Assembly (NCBI GenBank): GCA_026260175.1
Contig: JAKCWW010001788.1
Coordinates: forward strand, 1,355 to 65,354
Reading direction: 5' to 3'
Source of the DNA: Reticulitermes lucifugus
Lineage: Eukaryota; Arthropoda; Insecta; Blattodea; Rhinotermitidae
Length of the DNA stretch: 64,000 nt
The notes under the pieces were generated by a model. The model was not told the origin of the DNA, did no database searches, and saw only the letters and a list, made by a program, of their open reading frames with translations. Shown one piece after another: positions 1-13,000 of the stretch. Within the stretch, counting starts at the first letter, position 1. Each line of letters starts with the position of its first letter. A program made the translations under genes and the position numbers.

Positions 1-115
1 CTGTCCCTATCCTGAGCCATATCAATCCAGTCCATGCCCCCCCATCCCACTTCTTGAAGAAGTAGAATTACTGGACTATAAAATTATTATTGTGTGTGTA
101 TATAGGACGGAAATG

Positions 116-271
116 ATGGGAAGACGAGGAAGAAGATGTAAGCAGCTACTGGATGACCTTAAGGAAAAGAGTAGATACTGGAAATTGAAAGAGGAAGCAC
201 TAGATCACACCCTGTGGAGAACTCGCTTTGGAAGAGGCTATGGACCTGTTGTAAGACAGACTACAGAATAA
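116..271 (+). mobile_element. LINE 3' end: last 51 codons of a reverse-transcriptase ORF
   Basis: Reads MGRRGRRCKQLLDDLKEK then YWKLKEEALDHTLWRTRFG and ends PVVRQTTE-stop. The same C-terminus, more diverged, lies on the minus strand at 61110-61510. I recognise it as a very common LINE tail in cockroach genomes. It is cut off upstream near base 100 and abuts an unrelated LINE piece at 272. Confidence 0.75.
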
Positions 272-930
272 ATGAATAGATCACCAGACGGTGACTTTCA
301 TATATTTTTAAGAAATTTGGAATTAGTAATTCAGAAAGTACATTCTAAAAGAAAAAAGCTAATTTTGTGTGGTGACTGGAATATAAACTTTATGAAAGAA
401 AGTGCAAAAGTAAATAAAATAAAAAATGTACTATTGATGTACTATTTGATAAATACAGTAATAACCCCAACTAGAATTACACAGAATACTAAATAACTGC
501 TAGATGTAATTATAATAAATAAGGAAAATCACATAAATCCAGCAACAGTATTAGATTTAGGTTTCTCAGATCACCAAGCACAAATATTGCGCATTCGTGT
601 TGAAAACCCAAAAAGTGGACTTGTCAAAGTCAGGAAAAGACAGTTTACCGAAGAAAGTATACTGGAATTTAAATATTTATTACTTAAAAAATCATGGCAG
701 GAGGTTCTGTTGAACTCTGAAGTAAATTCCAAATTTAATGCTTTCATGGATACAATCCTTTATTATTTTAATATAGCATTTCCACTAAAATTGTATTATG
801 TGAGGGAACCAAATAGAAATAGATGTATTACACAAGGATGAAAAATTTCCAGTGAAAGAAGGCAATTTTTAAATAGTTTGAGGAAGAACGCAAATCTGAC
901 AAACACACGAGATTGTATTACCAGATATTG
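272..930 (+). mobile_element. LINE endonuclease-domain fragment
   Basis: One reading frame interrupted by TAA at 494-496 and TGA at 839-841. It contains RSPDGDFHIFLRNLE, the endonuclease motif LILCGDWNINFM, TRITQNTK/LLDVII and SDHQAQILRI. These match the APE-type endonuclease of Jockey-like non-LTR elements and the linker toward the reverse transcriptase. No reverse-transcriptase domain follows, so the copy is 3'-truncated. Confidence 0.8.
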
Positions 931-1158
931 ATCACCTCTCTAACATACATCCGTACATACTGGCAGAATAATGACAAAATAGTAACCATTAACCTTTATA
1001 GAAAAGGTTTCATCAGTACTTATTTCTCACTGCAATTATGTTGACTAAATATTATTTGTTCACTTATCTGATACACACAGATAATATTATAATATTCATA
1101 TATTTTACATATGACATTCAAAATCAGGAAAAATTGTTAGGCTATATTTATAACTAAC
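931..1158. other. AT-rich intron sequence, nothing recognised
   Basis: Lies between the LINE fragment and the last visible cyclase exon. I see no exon-like reading frame and no repeat with a match elsewhere in the window. Confidence 0.5.
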
Positions 1159-1314
1159 CCAGGTTTACCAGCCTGTTCCATGTTGTTGGCAATAATGACA
1201 TCACGTGACCAAACATCATACTGCCATTTGCATACTCCCAGAAGACCACTCAGAATTTTGCCAGAGTGAATTCCAATGCGCATGTCAAGTGTCTCTTTAA
1301 GCTTCCTTTCCTCC
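1159..1314 (-). CDS. Adenylyl cyclase exon 8 (C1 core, last exon in the window)
   Basis: 156 nt between ttgcag and gttagt. Encodes LDMRIGIHSGKILSGLLG and KWQYDVWSRDVIIANNMEQA, then GKPG, the standard C1 core after the second Asp. The codon is split after phase 2. No further exon is visible between 1 and 1,158, so the gene continues off the left edge. Confidence 0.93.
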
Positions 1315-4300
1315 CTGCAAACATAAAAGAAGGGAGAGAAGCATAAATACTGAATAAGTTCTGGAGTCTTGACAGGTTTAGACAAATGTATGTCTAAACT
1401 CTGTATTTACTGACAAAATTCTAATATTTTTTCCATAATTTTTCATCCAACAGTAAAGTTATAAACTGCAACTTTTTGGTGTAAAAGTATATATCATTGC
1501 AGTATATTGAGTTGTTAATACAAAAATGACAGAGATGAAAGAGAGACAGAAAACTGAGGAACTGAGGAAGAAAGACAGAAATGGAGAGGGCTCATTGTCT
1601 TACCTGACCTCCTTAATGATTGCAATCATATCAAGTCCCAGGTTTACACAATTTCTGGCATGGTGAGGGTTTTGATCTGGAACTCCCGAAACGCAGTAAT
1701 AACAATCACCAAGGAACTTTATTCTCAGCACCCCATGTTCCTGTAAAGAACAGCAGTTGCCTTATGCTACACCAGTAAGTTAACTTTGTCAACAATCCTT
1801 CCAGCAGCAAAGAAAAACTTGTAATAATTCAGGATTACAAAATCCTTTCACAAAAGAGATGCAAAGGTCGGTCATACATGCCAGAAAGTTCACAACAGTC
1901 TGCTATGACATGAATTGTTTCTAGTATAGGATATCTTGGATACACAAAAAATTAGAGACATCATTAAATAAACATGACTGTCAAACTTAATCTTATCAAT
2001 GTTATCGTACTATTAGAAACAAGATGGTACCTTTCTACCATATTACAGGGCATCATGTCCCAGAAGACTCAAAATGCTTGATATTACCTGTGCATGGTTG
2101 CAGATGAGCATAAAAAAATTATTTTCCTAGTATACTGAAGATTGATGATCACAGTTTAATGAGAAGTTTACTTAAACTGGATATGTTTGAATACTTCACA
2201 GTACAGAAAGTGGCTGGAGATAGCATTGCCTTTTGAACTATAATTGGAAGGTATGAAAATCAACACAATTCTCTGAAGAAAGAACACATGGGGCACGTGC
2301 ATGAAAAATTAAACATGTTCTGTAAATTTCTGACAGCAGAAAATCTGTTTCAGTTGTTACCATTCCAGATTTCCCACTGCTGTTTCAACAGACATTACAT
2401 TAGAACATAACTAGCATCTGTCACTTCTTTTAGTGAAAATTAATTACCTCAGAAGCTTCATCAAATCTGCCAAAAAGTTCATTGAGGATTTCCACCAGTT
2501 TATTTACAGGTAATGATACCGTGAGCTGTGCATACTTGACCACATCAGCGTACAGGATGCTGACATTGTCATGTTCTTTCACATACATGTCACTGTCACA
2601 AACACAATATAAATTACGATTATTTCGGTATTTAAAGTATTCATGAAATTATGTAATTAAAATCAATATACAGTACATGAAACTTACAACAAAACCAATT
2701 CAAAAATAAAATGTACTGATAAAATAAAGAAAAGAATGAGCCATCAATATTATAAAATTTTAAATTTATAATTTTTCAATGCCAAAGGAAAAAAACCGCA
2801 TTTCTTTCACCTGAGGGATAATACAGACACTTACTTATGCCATAAATTAAACTCCCATAAATAGTGTACAAAAATTTGTTTACAAGAAACTTCGATATAT
2901 GGACACTACATCACATAAATAAATTGCCAGATTAAAAAAAAAAATAAGAATTAACAGTTAATACAGAAAAAAATCTTACCTGAAAGGTTTTCTCCTTAGG
3001 GGTGTGTTGATTTGCTGTATAAGACTTTTTATGTCTTTACGCACATCTTCAATAATGTGATGTGGAATTATACTTAACATCAGATTTTCCTGGAAAGTCA
3101 GAAAACAATTTAATCCTAAATTTCACTAGGATTACCCTCATCCCTCGCTTTTCACAAGGGTTAGGTTCCAAGACCCCTGCAAAAAGCAAAAATCTGTGAA
3201 AAACTGACCAGAACCCTCCCCCACCCCCACAAAACAATGGTTTTGAATTTTTTTATGGTTTTTATTTTCTTCGCAGAAACATTGTAATGGGAGCTGCTTC
3301 CTCCTGTCTTTACCTCCTTGAACATCATGCAGAATGGCTCATTGACATATGTGAGCTGTCAAACAATTTTGATGCGCCTATCCATTGAAGGATCCAAGTG
3401 ACAAATTTTTATTCTTGGGATGACGCCACGGATTTGCGAATCCGCATAGTATGAACCCGTGAAAAGCAAGGGACAAGTGTACTTCCGATTGACAGAAAAA
3501 TGCAAAGACAGCCTGAAAACCTGTCACTACCTCAAGACACAATTTATCTTGCATCTAATATGCACTGACATCAAACCAAACAAATACTTGTTTGTGACAT
3601 TTCATTCATTATATTTTTTATGGAAAATTTATCTAGTATCTTACGATAATTCAAGAGTTTTATTTAACATTAATTATGTTACTTTATCCTAATTAATGCA
3701 TTAGAATCATCAACCACCCTCTCTGGCTAGATGTTTCTTCTGTTTAATCTAATTTGTATTTAACAAACAAATAACATACAATAACACAGAACTGTTTGTA
3801 CTGTTCATCTTGATATGCATTTATAAATGTACCTATGGAACAAATTTCACAATTCTTTGAGATTAAGTTCAGTGAGTCTAAAATGTTGCCTGAGGTTCTC
3901 CTGTAACAATTCCTACAATTTGCCTAATAATTCTAAAACAACTCACTTCCTGCTGCTTCTCATATTCCACTTTTGAATTGGATTCAAGACAGGCACGTCG
4001 ATCCAGAAATGTCTGACGGATTGCTACTTCACTCATTAAGCGAAAGTAGAGACCCAGTCCATTCACACAGATTAAGTACACAATATCAGAAGTCAGCTGT
4101 AATAAAAAGCTAGGTTTGTAAACTGTACATTCCTTTTATGACTAAAATAATACATATAATTCTAGAAAAGAAGCGTTTCAGACCAGTGGTGAATTGTGAT
4201 CTGGAGGTCAGGTCTAACAGAATAGTACAATGCTGCATTGTGTACCCTTCTGCTAGATCTGACCTCCAGATCAGGATCAGCCACAGTTTCAGGTACATAA

Positions 4301-6987
4301 TAATCAAATAAATTTTACGTTAATTCAACTATAAGCATACACTGAATAAAATCTGTCATTTAAATTAATGTAACACTAATAACCTTCTAGATGTTGTTAC
4401 ATTTGTGCATATAGACTTGACTTTAGTAATCATGTGAGGGAATTACATTACAGTTTAGATTATGCACTAAACACTTCTTATACATGAAGTGAATATCAAA
4501 ATCAAAAGAGTATCAGATTTTCTTCCCCACTAACTACAGGAAATTTATAAAAATATCTTCTTTGTGTTTCAAAGATTATTCAAATGCTGGGTCAGAATTT
4601 TAATGCTCTTCAAATACATGATGGGTATGAAGTGACAATTCTCCTATTACAATAATTTTGTTTTGGTGGTCCTATCGGTTTTAGCTGTTACACTTGCATA
4701 TCTCTTGCCAGTATCTTAAAAAGTTCAGTGACTTGTTCATTAAAATATTCATTAAAGTATTACAAGTATTCCACATGGCAAAGAGACACATGTCATTCAT
4801 GCACTGACAACAAGATCTTGCCCATGAAAAAAGATGTAATTTTTTCAAGCACCAAAGTTGTTTCCATCGTAGTCTGAGTTATAACTGTAAATAGCATCAC
4901 AAGGTTTAAACATATTTTTCTAGTCTACTGAGCCAAAACTTTACACATAGGAATCAAGACATTCAAAGTATTGTGGCCACTGTCTCAGAAGTTCAGTAAA
5001 GTATGCTTACATTAACAGATATAGTGATGGGTTTGTAACTGTTTAATTATTACTTCCACTGTACAGAGAAAGATGTAACTGTACTCTATTTTTAAATTGG
5101 GTGGCATAACTTATCAAATCTAGAAACAAACAGCTAAATGGTTCCAGGATTAGTTTTATGACTAACTAAACTCAACTCAATATTACACTCTCGACAACTG
5201 TCTAATTACAAAATCAGTTACATTTGTGCAAACACTTTTGATATTCTGTTGGACTCAATCCCAGTGGGTCCAACGACTTGAAACTTCAAGTAAAATTAAT
5301 TATGGTGAAGTGTCAGATGTTAATCTAATTAAGTAAGGGTAATTTCTAAGTTATGTTAGACTCACCCGTTCATACATCCTTTGTTCCTTGTAAGTTACTG
5401 TGCCAAGAACTACAAGGTGGCAGAGAGTCACAACAAGCCCCAGGATGAATGCCTGCATATTTTCTGTGAGTGGTAAGAATACATAACACACAAGAAGTGT
5501 GTGTGTGGTATATGCTGGCCGTAGGCCACCTGCATATTCAGTGTGATAGAGGGTTATTCCCAGATCAATGATGATGAGTAAGACTACAACAAAGCATGAA
5601 ACAAGAAGAGAAATCCATGGATAACTTTGCACCAGTCTCTCCTTGAGCACAATGAGCATCAGAGGCCAGCACAGCACCATTGCTATGCAATATGAAAGTG
5701 CATCAGGGACAGGCACCCCCTGTGAAGACAGAAAAGTCTCTTTAGCTGTCTTTATTTTAATGTTCATTTATATGAAATCTTATCATAAATTTTAAGCAGA
5801 TAAGGAATTGGTTACATGTAAATGTGATCTACTTTAAGATATTATACCAGCATTTCATTGGACAGCCTGGTGATAACCACAAAAGCTCACTTCGGTAGCC
5901 AGTAATGGAGCCAATATTCAAATGCCAAATACAACTTTAACTAATTCTCTGGTAACAGACAACTGGAAACTCAATGCTACTAATACCAAAGCCTGTAACT
6001 GCATATGATCATGAGTCAGTTCAAATATTTAAAGCTTATTTTGATGCATGGCCAAGACGCAGATTAGACAAATGGATAGGTTACTCTTCTCCCTCTAACA
6101 GACACTGCCTTCTGACGGTAGGGGGGATTCTGGAGAAGCTCAAAGCTAATGGCAGTCTCCCATGGAAAGTAGTGTCGGCTGTTGGTAACCTGGACACAAA
6201 GTGAAGTGCAGAAACAAATGCCCTATCCCTTTAGTTTGAGGGTGGACAGGAGATTCCTTGCCATGTAAAAGGAGTCAATGAGAATTACAAAAATGCATAT
6301 AAGGAAGAAGAGGTTAAAATTATGACTTTGAAATCACATTTCCTATGTAAAAACATAGGCTTTAAACAGGTCTCTAGTTGTATGATTATGCATCTGGTTG
6401 ACCTAGAAAGTTGTCCTAATATTGTATATTCTATATTCAAACAATTATAGCTTTGCATTTGAAATAAAAAGCTTTATCAGTGCCTGTGACTGTACTCACT
6501 GTGACCCATACGACTACTGCATGACTCAGGCTTAGTAACGACTGCAGCAACACAAAAACTGAGAAATAACCAAGATGTAGGCGTTGTAGGTATTTGAGGT
6601 ACAGTTCTTCTAGGTTCTTCAGCTTAAATTGCCTCTAAAAACAATACAAAATTTACAATCACAAATAAACACATGATTGATTTTTCATAAATACAATATT
6701 TTTTAAAAAAAGACTGGATAGATCTACTCCAGATTGAAGTACACATATTTTCCAAAATCAATTCTCTGCAAAATTTACTTATCCCAATTCATACATTTTT
6801 TTTATTATATACACATATGAGTATATAGTTTGTATAGGCCTACAAACAGTTATACAATACATATTTACTTTAAAACATTTGTTACTTGCCACTTCCTATG
6901 AATGGTGAGAGTGACTTAGGAGGAATGGTGGAGTGTGAGGATTTCATTTGTGTGAGTGGCCCTAGTGGCAATAGCACCAATTACTGC

Positions 6988-7023
<36 letters not shown>

Positions 7024-10000
7024 GTTATTATTATTATTATTTGGGATGTGTTATGTACAAATTGTAGACACTTTGTAAATGGCCTTTCAGATCTGTATTA
7101 TAAAATTTTAATTGCCGGCATTTTTGTGAAACTTTTCCTGTCGTATTCAAGTCTATCAATTGATTATCCCCATAGTCCTAGCACACGGTCACAGGGACAC
7201 TTGAAGGGCCCGCCATTTCCTCCCATTTCATCCACCGTAGTTATCTTGAAAGTGCTCATGCATACACAAGTACAAAGGAACAAAGTGGAAATCAGTAAAA
7301 TCGAATCACGACACACAAACGAGAAATTCGGTCCAAATACAGCAAGGCATCTTCGTACAAAGTAACACAAGGTGGTAAAGGACACACGTTACACCACAGC
7401 TTTACACTACACTAGGCTGACTGAAGCGGTGGCTGCAGACGTTTACTAGTTAAGCTTGCGTGCGACTTATTACTGCAGCGTTCAGATGTCATCAGAAAAT
7501 TTCAACACGCCGATATGCGCGCTGATACAATGGCTACTTCGTAGCGCTTCTCTATATTGCCGGCATGCGTCACTCACAATCTGAAAGTTTTCTTTTTTGG
7601 AGGCCTATCAAAGAAAGGTAGTAATATATAGGTTTAAATATTCACTTTTTAAGACTGAAGGTTTTAATTTCATGTAAATGTGTCACCAGCATCTACACTT
7701 CTTACATGGACGCCTTGCCCCTGCTTGGGAGCCTGATAAGGTTTGACAGGCCTATTGAGGAGCAGCAGTTTTCAAACGGCGGGGCGTGTTCCATTGGTGA
7801 GACTTTACAGTTGGTTGGATGGGACGTGAGGTGTCGAAAATAAAAGCTTCGATTAATGAGAAATATAATCTTAAAATTGATAAAATTGCAAAATATGCTT
7901 TTCTAAAAAGACCTTTTTTGTGGTACTACAATTGTTGCAAAACGTTGAGAATATCTGTTCTACAGAATAATAACTACTACATCGTCGTTCTGAGCGAATG
8001 GCCAAATAAATTAAAGAAAATGCAATCAGTTCTATACAAAAGGGTAAAAATTTTACTCCAAAATGATGTACACCTATTTCCCACATGCATTCTTGATTAC
8101 ACGTTATTGTTCGTTGACCGTTATATTCGTTATTCGTTCACAGCATATTTAAATCCGTTATGACAAAGGCAGTAACACCACAAATAACACACTGCAAAAA
8201 ATCAGAAATTCGTTGTCTTATTTTGTTGAAAAGTCTCTACATCAAAAATGTTTCAAGTAGGAACTACATGTTTTAAAACAGTAGGATTTTATATTTTATA
8301 ACAGTTCCTTTTTCAATTAACCATTCTGGAAAAAATTATTTTGATTTGAGCTGCTTAGAAAGTAAAGGGTATGGTGGATCATACTCTCTCTGCGACTTTC
8401 AGTCTACACCAGCGGTTCGCAATCTTTCAAATATGAGGACCCCTTCTTAATTTCAAAAAATTTCGTTGACCCGCACGTGCTAGTAGTTTTACGTTCAGTG
8501 TCTGTTAATTGAGAAAACACATCGTGGTAGATAACTATTACGACCTCTGTAACCGTTGAAAATAAATTCACATTTCACACATCAAATAACTTAAGTATTA
8601 AAACTGTGGGACCTTATTTAGTCGGCCTACATAAGCTATACTTGGAGGCCTCTTGGAATTAACCTCCACCGCCCTGCAGGGGTGCGCGGCCCACACGTTG
8701 CGAACCACTGCACTAGACCTCTGATTTAATTACAGTCCATTCAACAGTTCTTAAGAAGAAACGTGAGGTAGTGGCCTCCCAGTTATTTGCTGAATTCGCT
8801 GTGCGCAATTTTACGTACTTCTTACAAATACAGATACGAGTACCTACATTATTCGTGAGTGTCAGAACAAGTATTCATTGTAAGCAGTAGAGTACTGCGG
8901 TTTTAATGTAATGTCCTTCATGCATAGAGCGAAATCGTGATGGATTCCACTATTAAATGCTCCGCCCGTGCCAACTTCTATTGAACATTGCATAGTTTCT
9001 TTAGCTTTTGTCGTGTCTTCAGCAGATATCAGGTATTAAGTCCCAAGCAACATAACGTAAATTTGGATCTAACTACCGAAGGGCAGCAAAGTTATCTGTA
9101 AAATATTCCTGAAATTCCCAGTTGGAATGGCGTATGGGTCGTGCCATGACTCAGGGGGTAAGTCACCGGTCTCTCACCGCGGGGTCTCGGATTCGATCCC
9201 AGGCCTTTCTAAGTGGGATTTATTGTGGACGAAGTGTCACTGGAACAAGCTTTTTCCCGAGTACTTGGGTTTTCCCATTAGTTTCATACCACCAACGCCC
9301 CATACTGATAATACATTTTCATCTGCCACCGACGCCACATAACCTTGGCAATTGTTAAATGAAACACTTCTCTCATCTCAGTACTGCAGTGTCCTTGTTG
9401 ACATTTGGACACATGGGTAGTGTTATTTCTTATCTGCTTCCCCCCCCCACCAAGATCCCAGTCAACACTGTTGCTGTAACGTGACACAGAGAAACGGCCA
9501 CTTTATCTGAGCAGTTTTCTTAACGACAGTCCACAACAATTTTCTCTCAGCGCCATGTCAAAGGGCAAATATCAAACGCACATGTCCCTATCAATGGAGC
9601 AATATGCTGATGAAATTACGTTATTGTTGTATGATAAATCGGGAGCCAATAAACACTTTGTAATTTAAAAAGAATAACAGCTAAATTATGTGCTCTTCGA
9701 TATAAAATCTAATAAACTGGCGCGCTATTACGAAGTGTAGAAATCTAGCTCTGTGAGTGATAGGTATGCTTAAGCAGGTGAAAAATTTAGGGCCCAATTT
9801 TCTAAAACGTGTCATGACTGAACCTTCCAGGCACAATATCGAAATAATTCGTCGTCAGACGCCCGACAAAATATCGAGATAAATCATCGTCAGACGCCCG
9901 ACAAAATATCGAGATAATTCACATTCAGATGCTCGATAAAATATCATTAAAATTCACCGCGATACGTCTAACAAAATATTGAGATTATTAACAGTGAAAC

Positions 10001-13000
10001 GCCCGGCGATGTATCGAGATAATTCACCGTGAGTCACCAAAAAAAATTGGGATAGTTCACCCTTAGACGCCCGACAAAATATCTAGACAATTGACTGCGA
10101 GACACCCAAAAATTATCGAGAAATTTCACCGTGAGACGCCTGAGAATACATCGAGAAAATTCATCGTGAAACTCCGGACAAAATATCGGGATAAATCACC
10201 CTGAGACCCCCAACAATATATCGAGAAAATTCACCGTGAGATGCCTGACAAAGTACCGAGATAATTCACCATAAAATTCCCAACAAAATATTGAGATAAT
10301 TTGCCGTGAAACACCGAAAAATATCGAGATAATTCACTGTGAGAAGCCCGATAATATATCGAGATTAATTCACCGTAAGAAGCATGACAAATTATCGATA
10401 TAATTTACCGTATCCCATTTGCTGTCTGAGTACTGAAGGAGGATGGTAGCTTCACCGACTTTACCGAAGGGCGGGATTGGCTGCACAAAGTTCGGGTCCC
10501 ATACTCTTAGCTGCCACCCGCCTTCAGTTTTCGTTTTGATTAATCTGCTACATTGCTTAACATTAGTGTGCCTTCATCGTGTCTTAGAGTATCATTTTGA
10601 GCACGTTTGGAGAAGATAACAAATATGTACAGGTATTTAGCGAGGAAACCTGAAAAACCACTTGGAAGACCTAGGCGTAGATGGGTGGGTAATATTCAAG
10701 TGTATCTTAACGAAATATAATTGAATCGCGTGGACTGGATTGATCTGTCCCAAGATAGGGAAAAGTGACGGGCTGTTGTAAACACGGTAATGAAAATTCG
10801 AGTGCCATAAGATGCGCGGAATTTCTTCATTAACTGAGGAACTGTTGGCTTCTCAAAAAGGCCGTGGTTTAGGAAGTCAGTATCGTTTCGCAGGGTTACT
10901 TCTTGTCAAAGTAGATTGTCAAGAAAGAAGAAGAATCAACAGTAAAAGAATAAAAAGGTTTACCTTATAACCTGCCATGAAGGCACAGAGGGGCAGTAGA
11001 GGTATAACTCTACTCTTTCTTTAACCTTGGCACTAGATGGGGTGTGTGGTTAACGCCACGCCCCGGCCGATTTATCTCTGGGAAAGAGACCCGGTACCCA
11101 TTTTACAGCGGGCGAAAAATCTCGCCCCCACCGGGATTCGATCTCCAAACAGTCCAGCCCGTATCGAGTCGCTATACCGACTACGCTATCCCGGCCCATA
11201 AGGCACAAGAATATACTTGTATAATACAAATATAAATTATGCCCTTAATAATTCTATCATAAAAATTCATTATTTAATCATTTTATTATTATTGAAAATT
11301 AAAACACTAAACATAAAATTAAAGATGCAACATTGAGATTTCTGTCAAAAGTTTCATACGGTCAATTCAGCACGTAGCATACTCCATATCTAGTGCATCA
11401 AGTGCTCAGGCTGAAAACCGTGAAGGAAAGAATTTGTGATATTTTGGTGGACATTGTGTATATTATGTACGTAGGTTACATACTTCTTGATACATTTTAT
11501 ACGTTTTTGTAATGCTCTAACATAAGTAAAATACCTAAGGTATTTAGACACTGGACACTGTCCATGAAGAACCTATGCGACCATGACGCCAAAAAAAAAA
11601 CTTCAAGCTATACTGATGAACTCCCTGAAGACAAAAAAAACCATATCAAAAGATTTTTTCTCCGTGTGCCCCCCTGACATAAAATAGAGCATTACTTTTT
11701 TGTATTATCTTCACCGTGCGTTTTTTAACAACTCACAAATTACACACCAACGAAATGCACTATATTTTCACTTTTTATTCTTTNACCCCTACATATGTTT
11801 CAGCCTTTACAAGGCCATCTTCAGGGGGCTCGTAATCTACATTTACTTCACATCCATTGTCTGCTATTATGTCATATATCACATGTAGTCAAGTTGGCCT
11901 TGTAAAGGCTGAAACATATGTAGGGGTAAAAGAATAAAAAGTGAAAATATAGTGCATTTAGTTGGTGTGTAATTTGTGAGAGCATTACTTTGTTTGACGG
12001 TTCCCACGCTTCGTCCTCTTGTCCCTCTGATATGAGTAGTATTAAGATGAAGATCAACACAGCTCACTGGTGGCATGATACCGACAAGGAAAGCCCAAAG
12101 TACTCAGAGAAAAAACCTGTCCCAGTGCCACTTTGTCTACCATGAATCTTATATGAATTGGCTTGGGATAGAGTCCGGCCCTCCGCGGTAAGAAGCTGGC
12201 TATTAACCGCCTGAGTTAGTGTAAGTCCTTTGAAGACTAAAATTAATCTATACTACATATAAAGTTTCAGTTGGTGCCTAACAGATAACAAAATGTGCTT
12301 CCATTACGAAAGCCAATCCATGAATACTGTAGAGTGAAGTAGTGGTAGGTTGTTGTAAGAGTCATAAGGCACACATAAACACCTTCAAACGTAAGGATTT
12401 CTGGTTTTGTAGTCCGCTATTGAAAAAGAAAATGGACGCCCCTGATCTGTGTACTCGCCGAATTTAAGATTGCAATTACATCAGCAAGTGTGGAAAAAAA
12501 ACGGAAAGAATGGACAGGCACTTGAGAACCAGCTATCTTTGTGAAGTACTCATTAGCGTGTGACGAGTTTTTGTGAGGTGGCAAAAATTAAAGAAATAAT
12601 TTGATTGACATATTCCGACAATGACGAAACCAGTTATCTGCTTTAAAGATTATTCTCTCTATCGACACTTCTAAGCCAGACAATAGCAAAATCAGATTAC
12701 AAATAGATTTCTTAAGTTCACAAAATAGAGCCCTCTTAAAGGTCCACATCATACTGTCACGAACTCTAAAAGTGGCTTGGGGACTTGACTGGCCGCATGA
12801 ATTACATGGGAAATCGGTCGATGTTTTGACATCTTTTATTTAGTCCAACGAAACGGTTTATTTTGCAAGGAAAACACCCTTATGAATTTCAGTAATATAA
12901 CGTGTATATTCTATTATTTTTTACTTTATTTAGGGACTCTTTCAACAGCTCAGACAATACACGACAACGCAAAGGTCACGTGACACTCGATGTTTAATAT

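Noticed and set aside
6886-7365. 159-codon plus-strand frame
   Set aside because: Depends on an (ATT)n microsatellite giving an Ile run; the rest shows no family resemblance.
9835-10415. CRISPR-like regular repeats
   Set aside because: Units are directly tandem with no unique spacers, and the surroundings are intron-rich animal DNA; it is a minisatellite.
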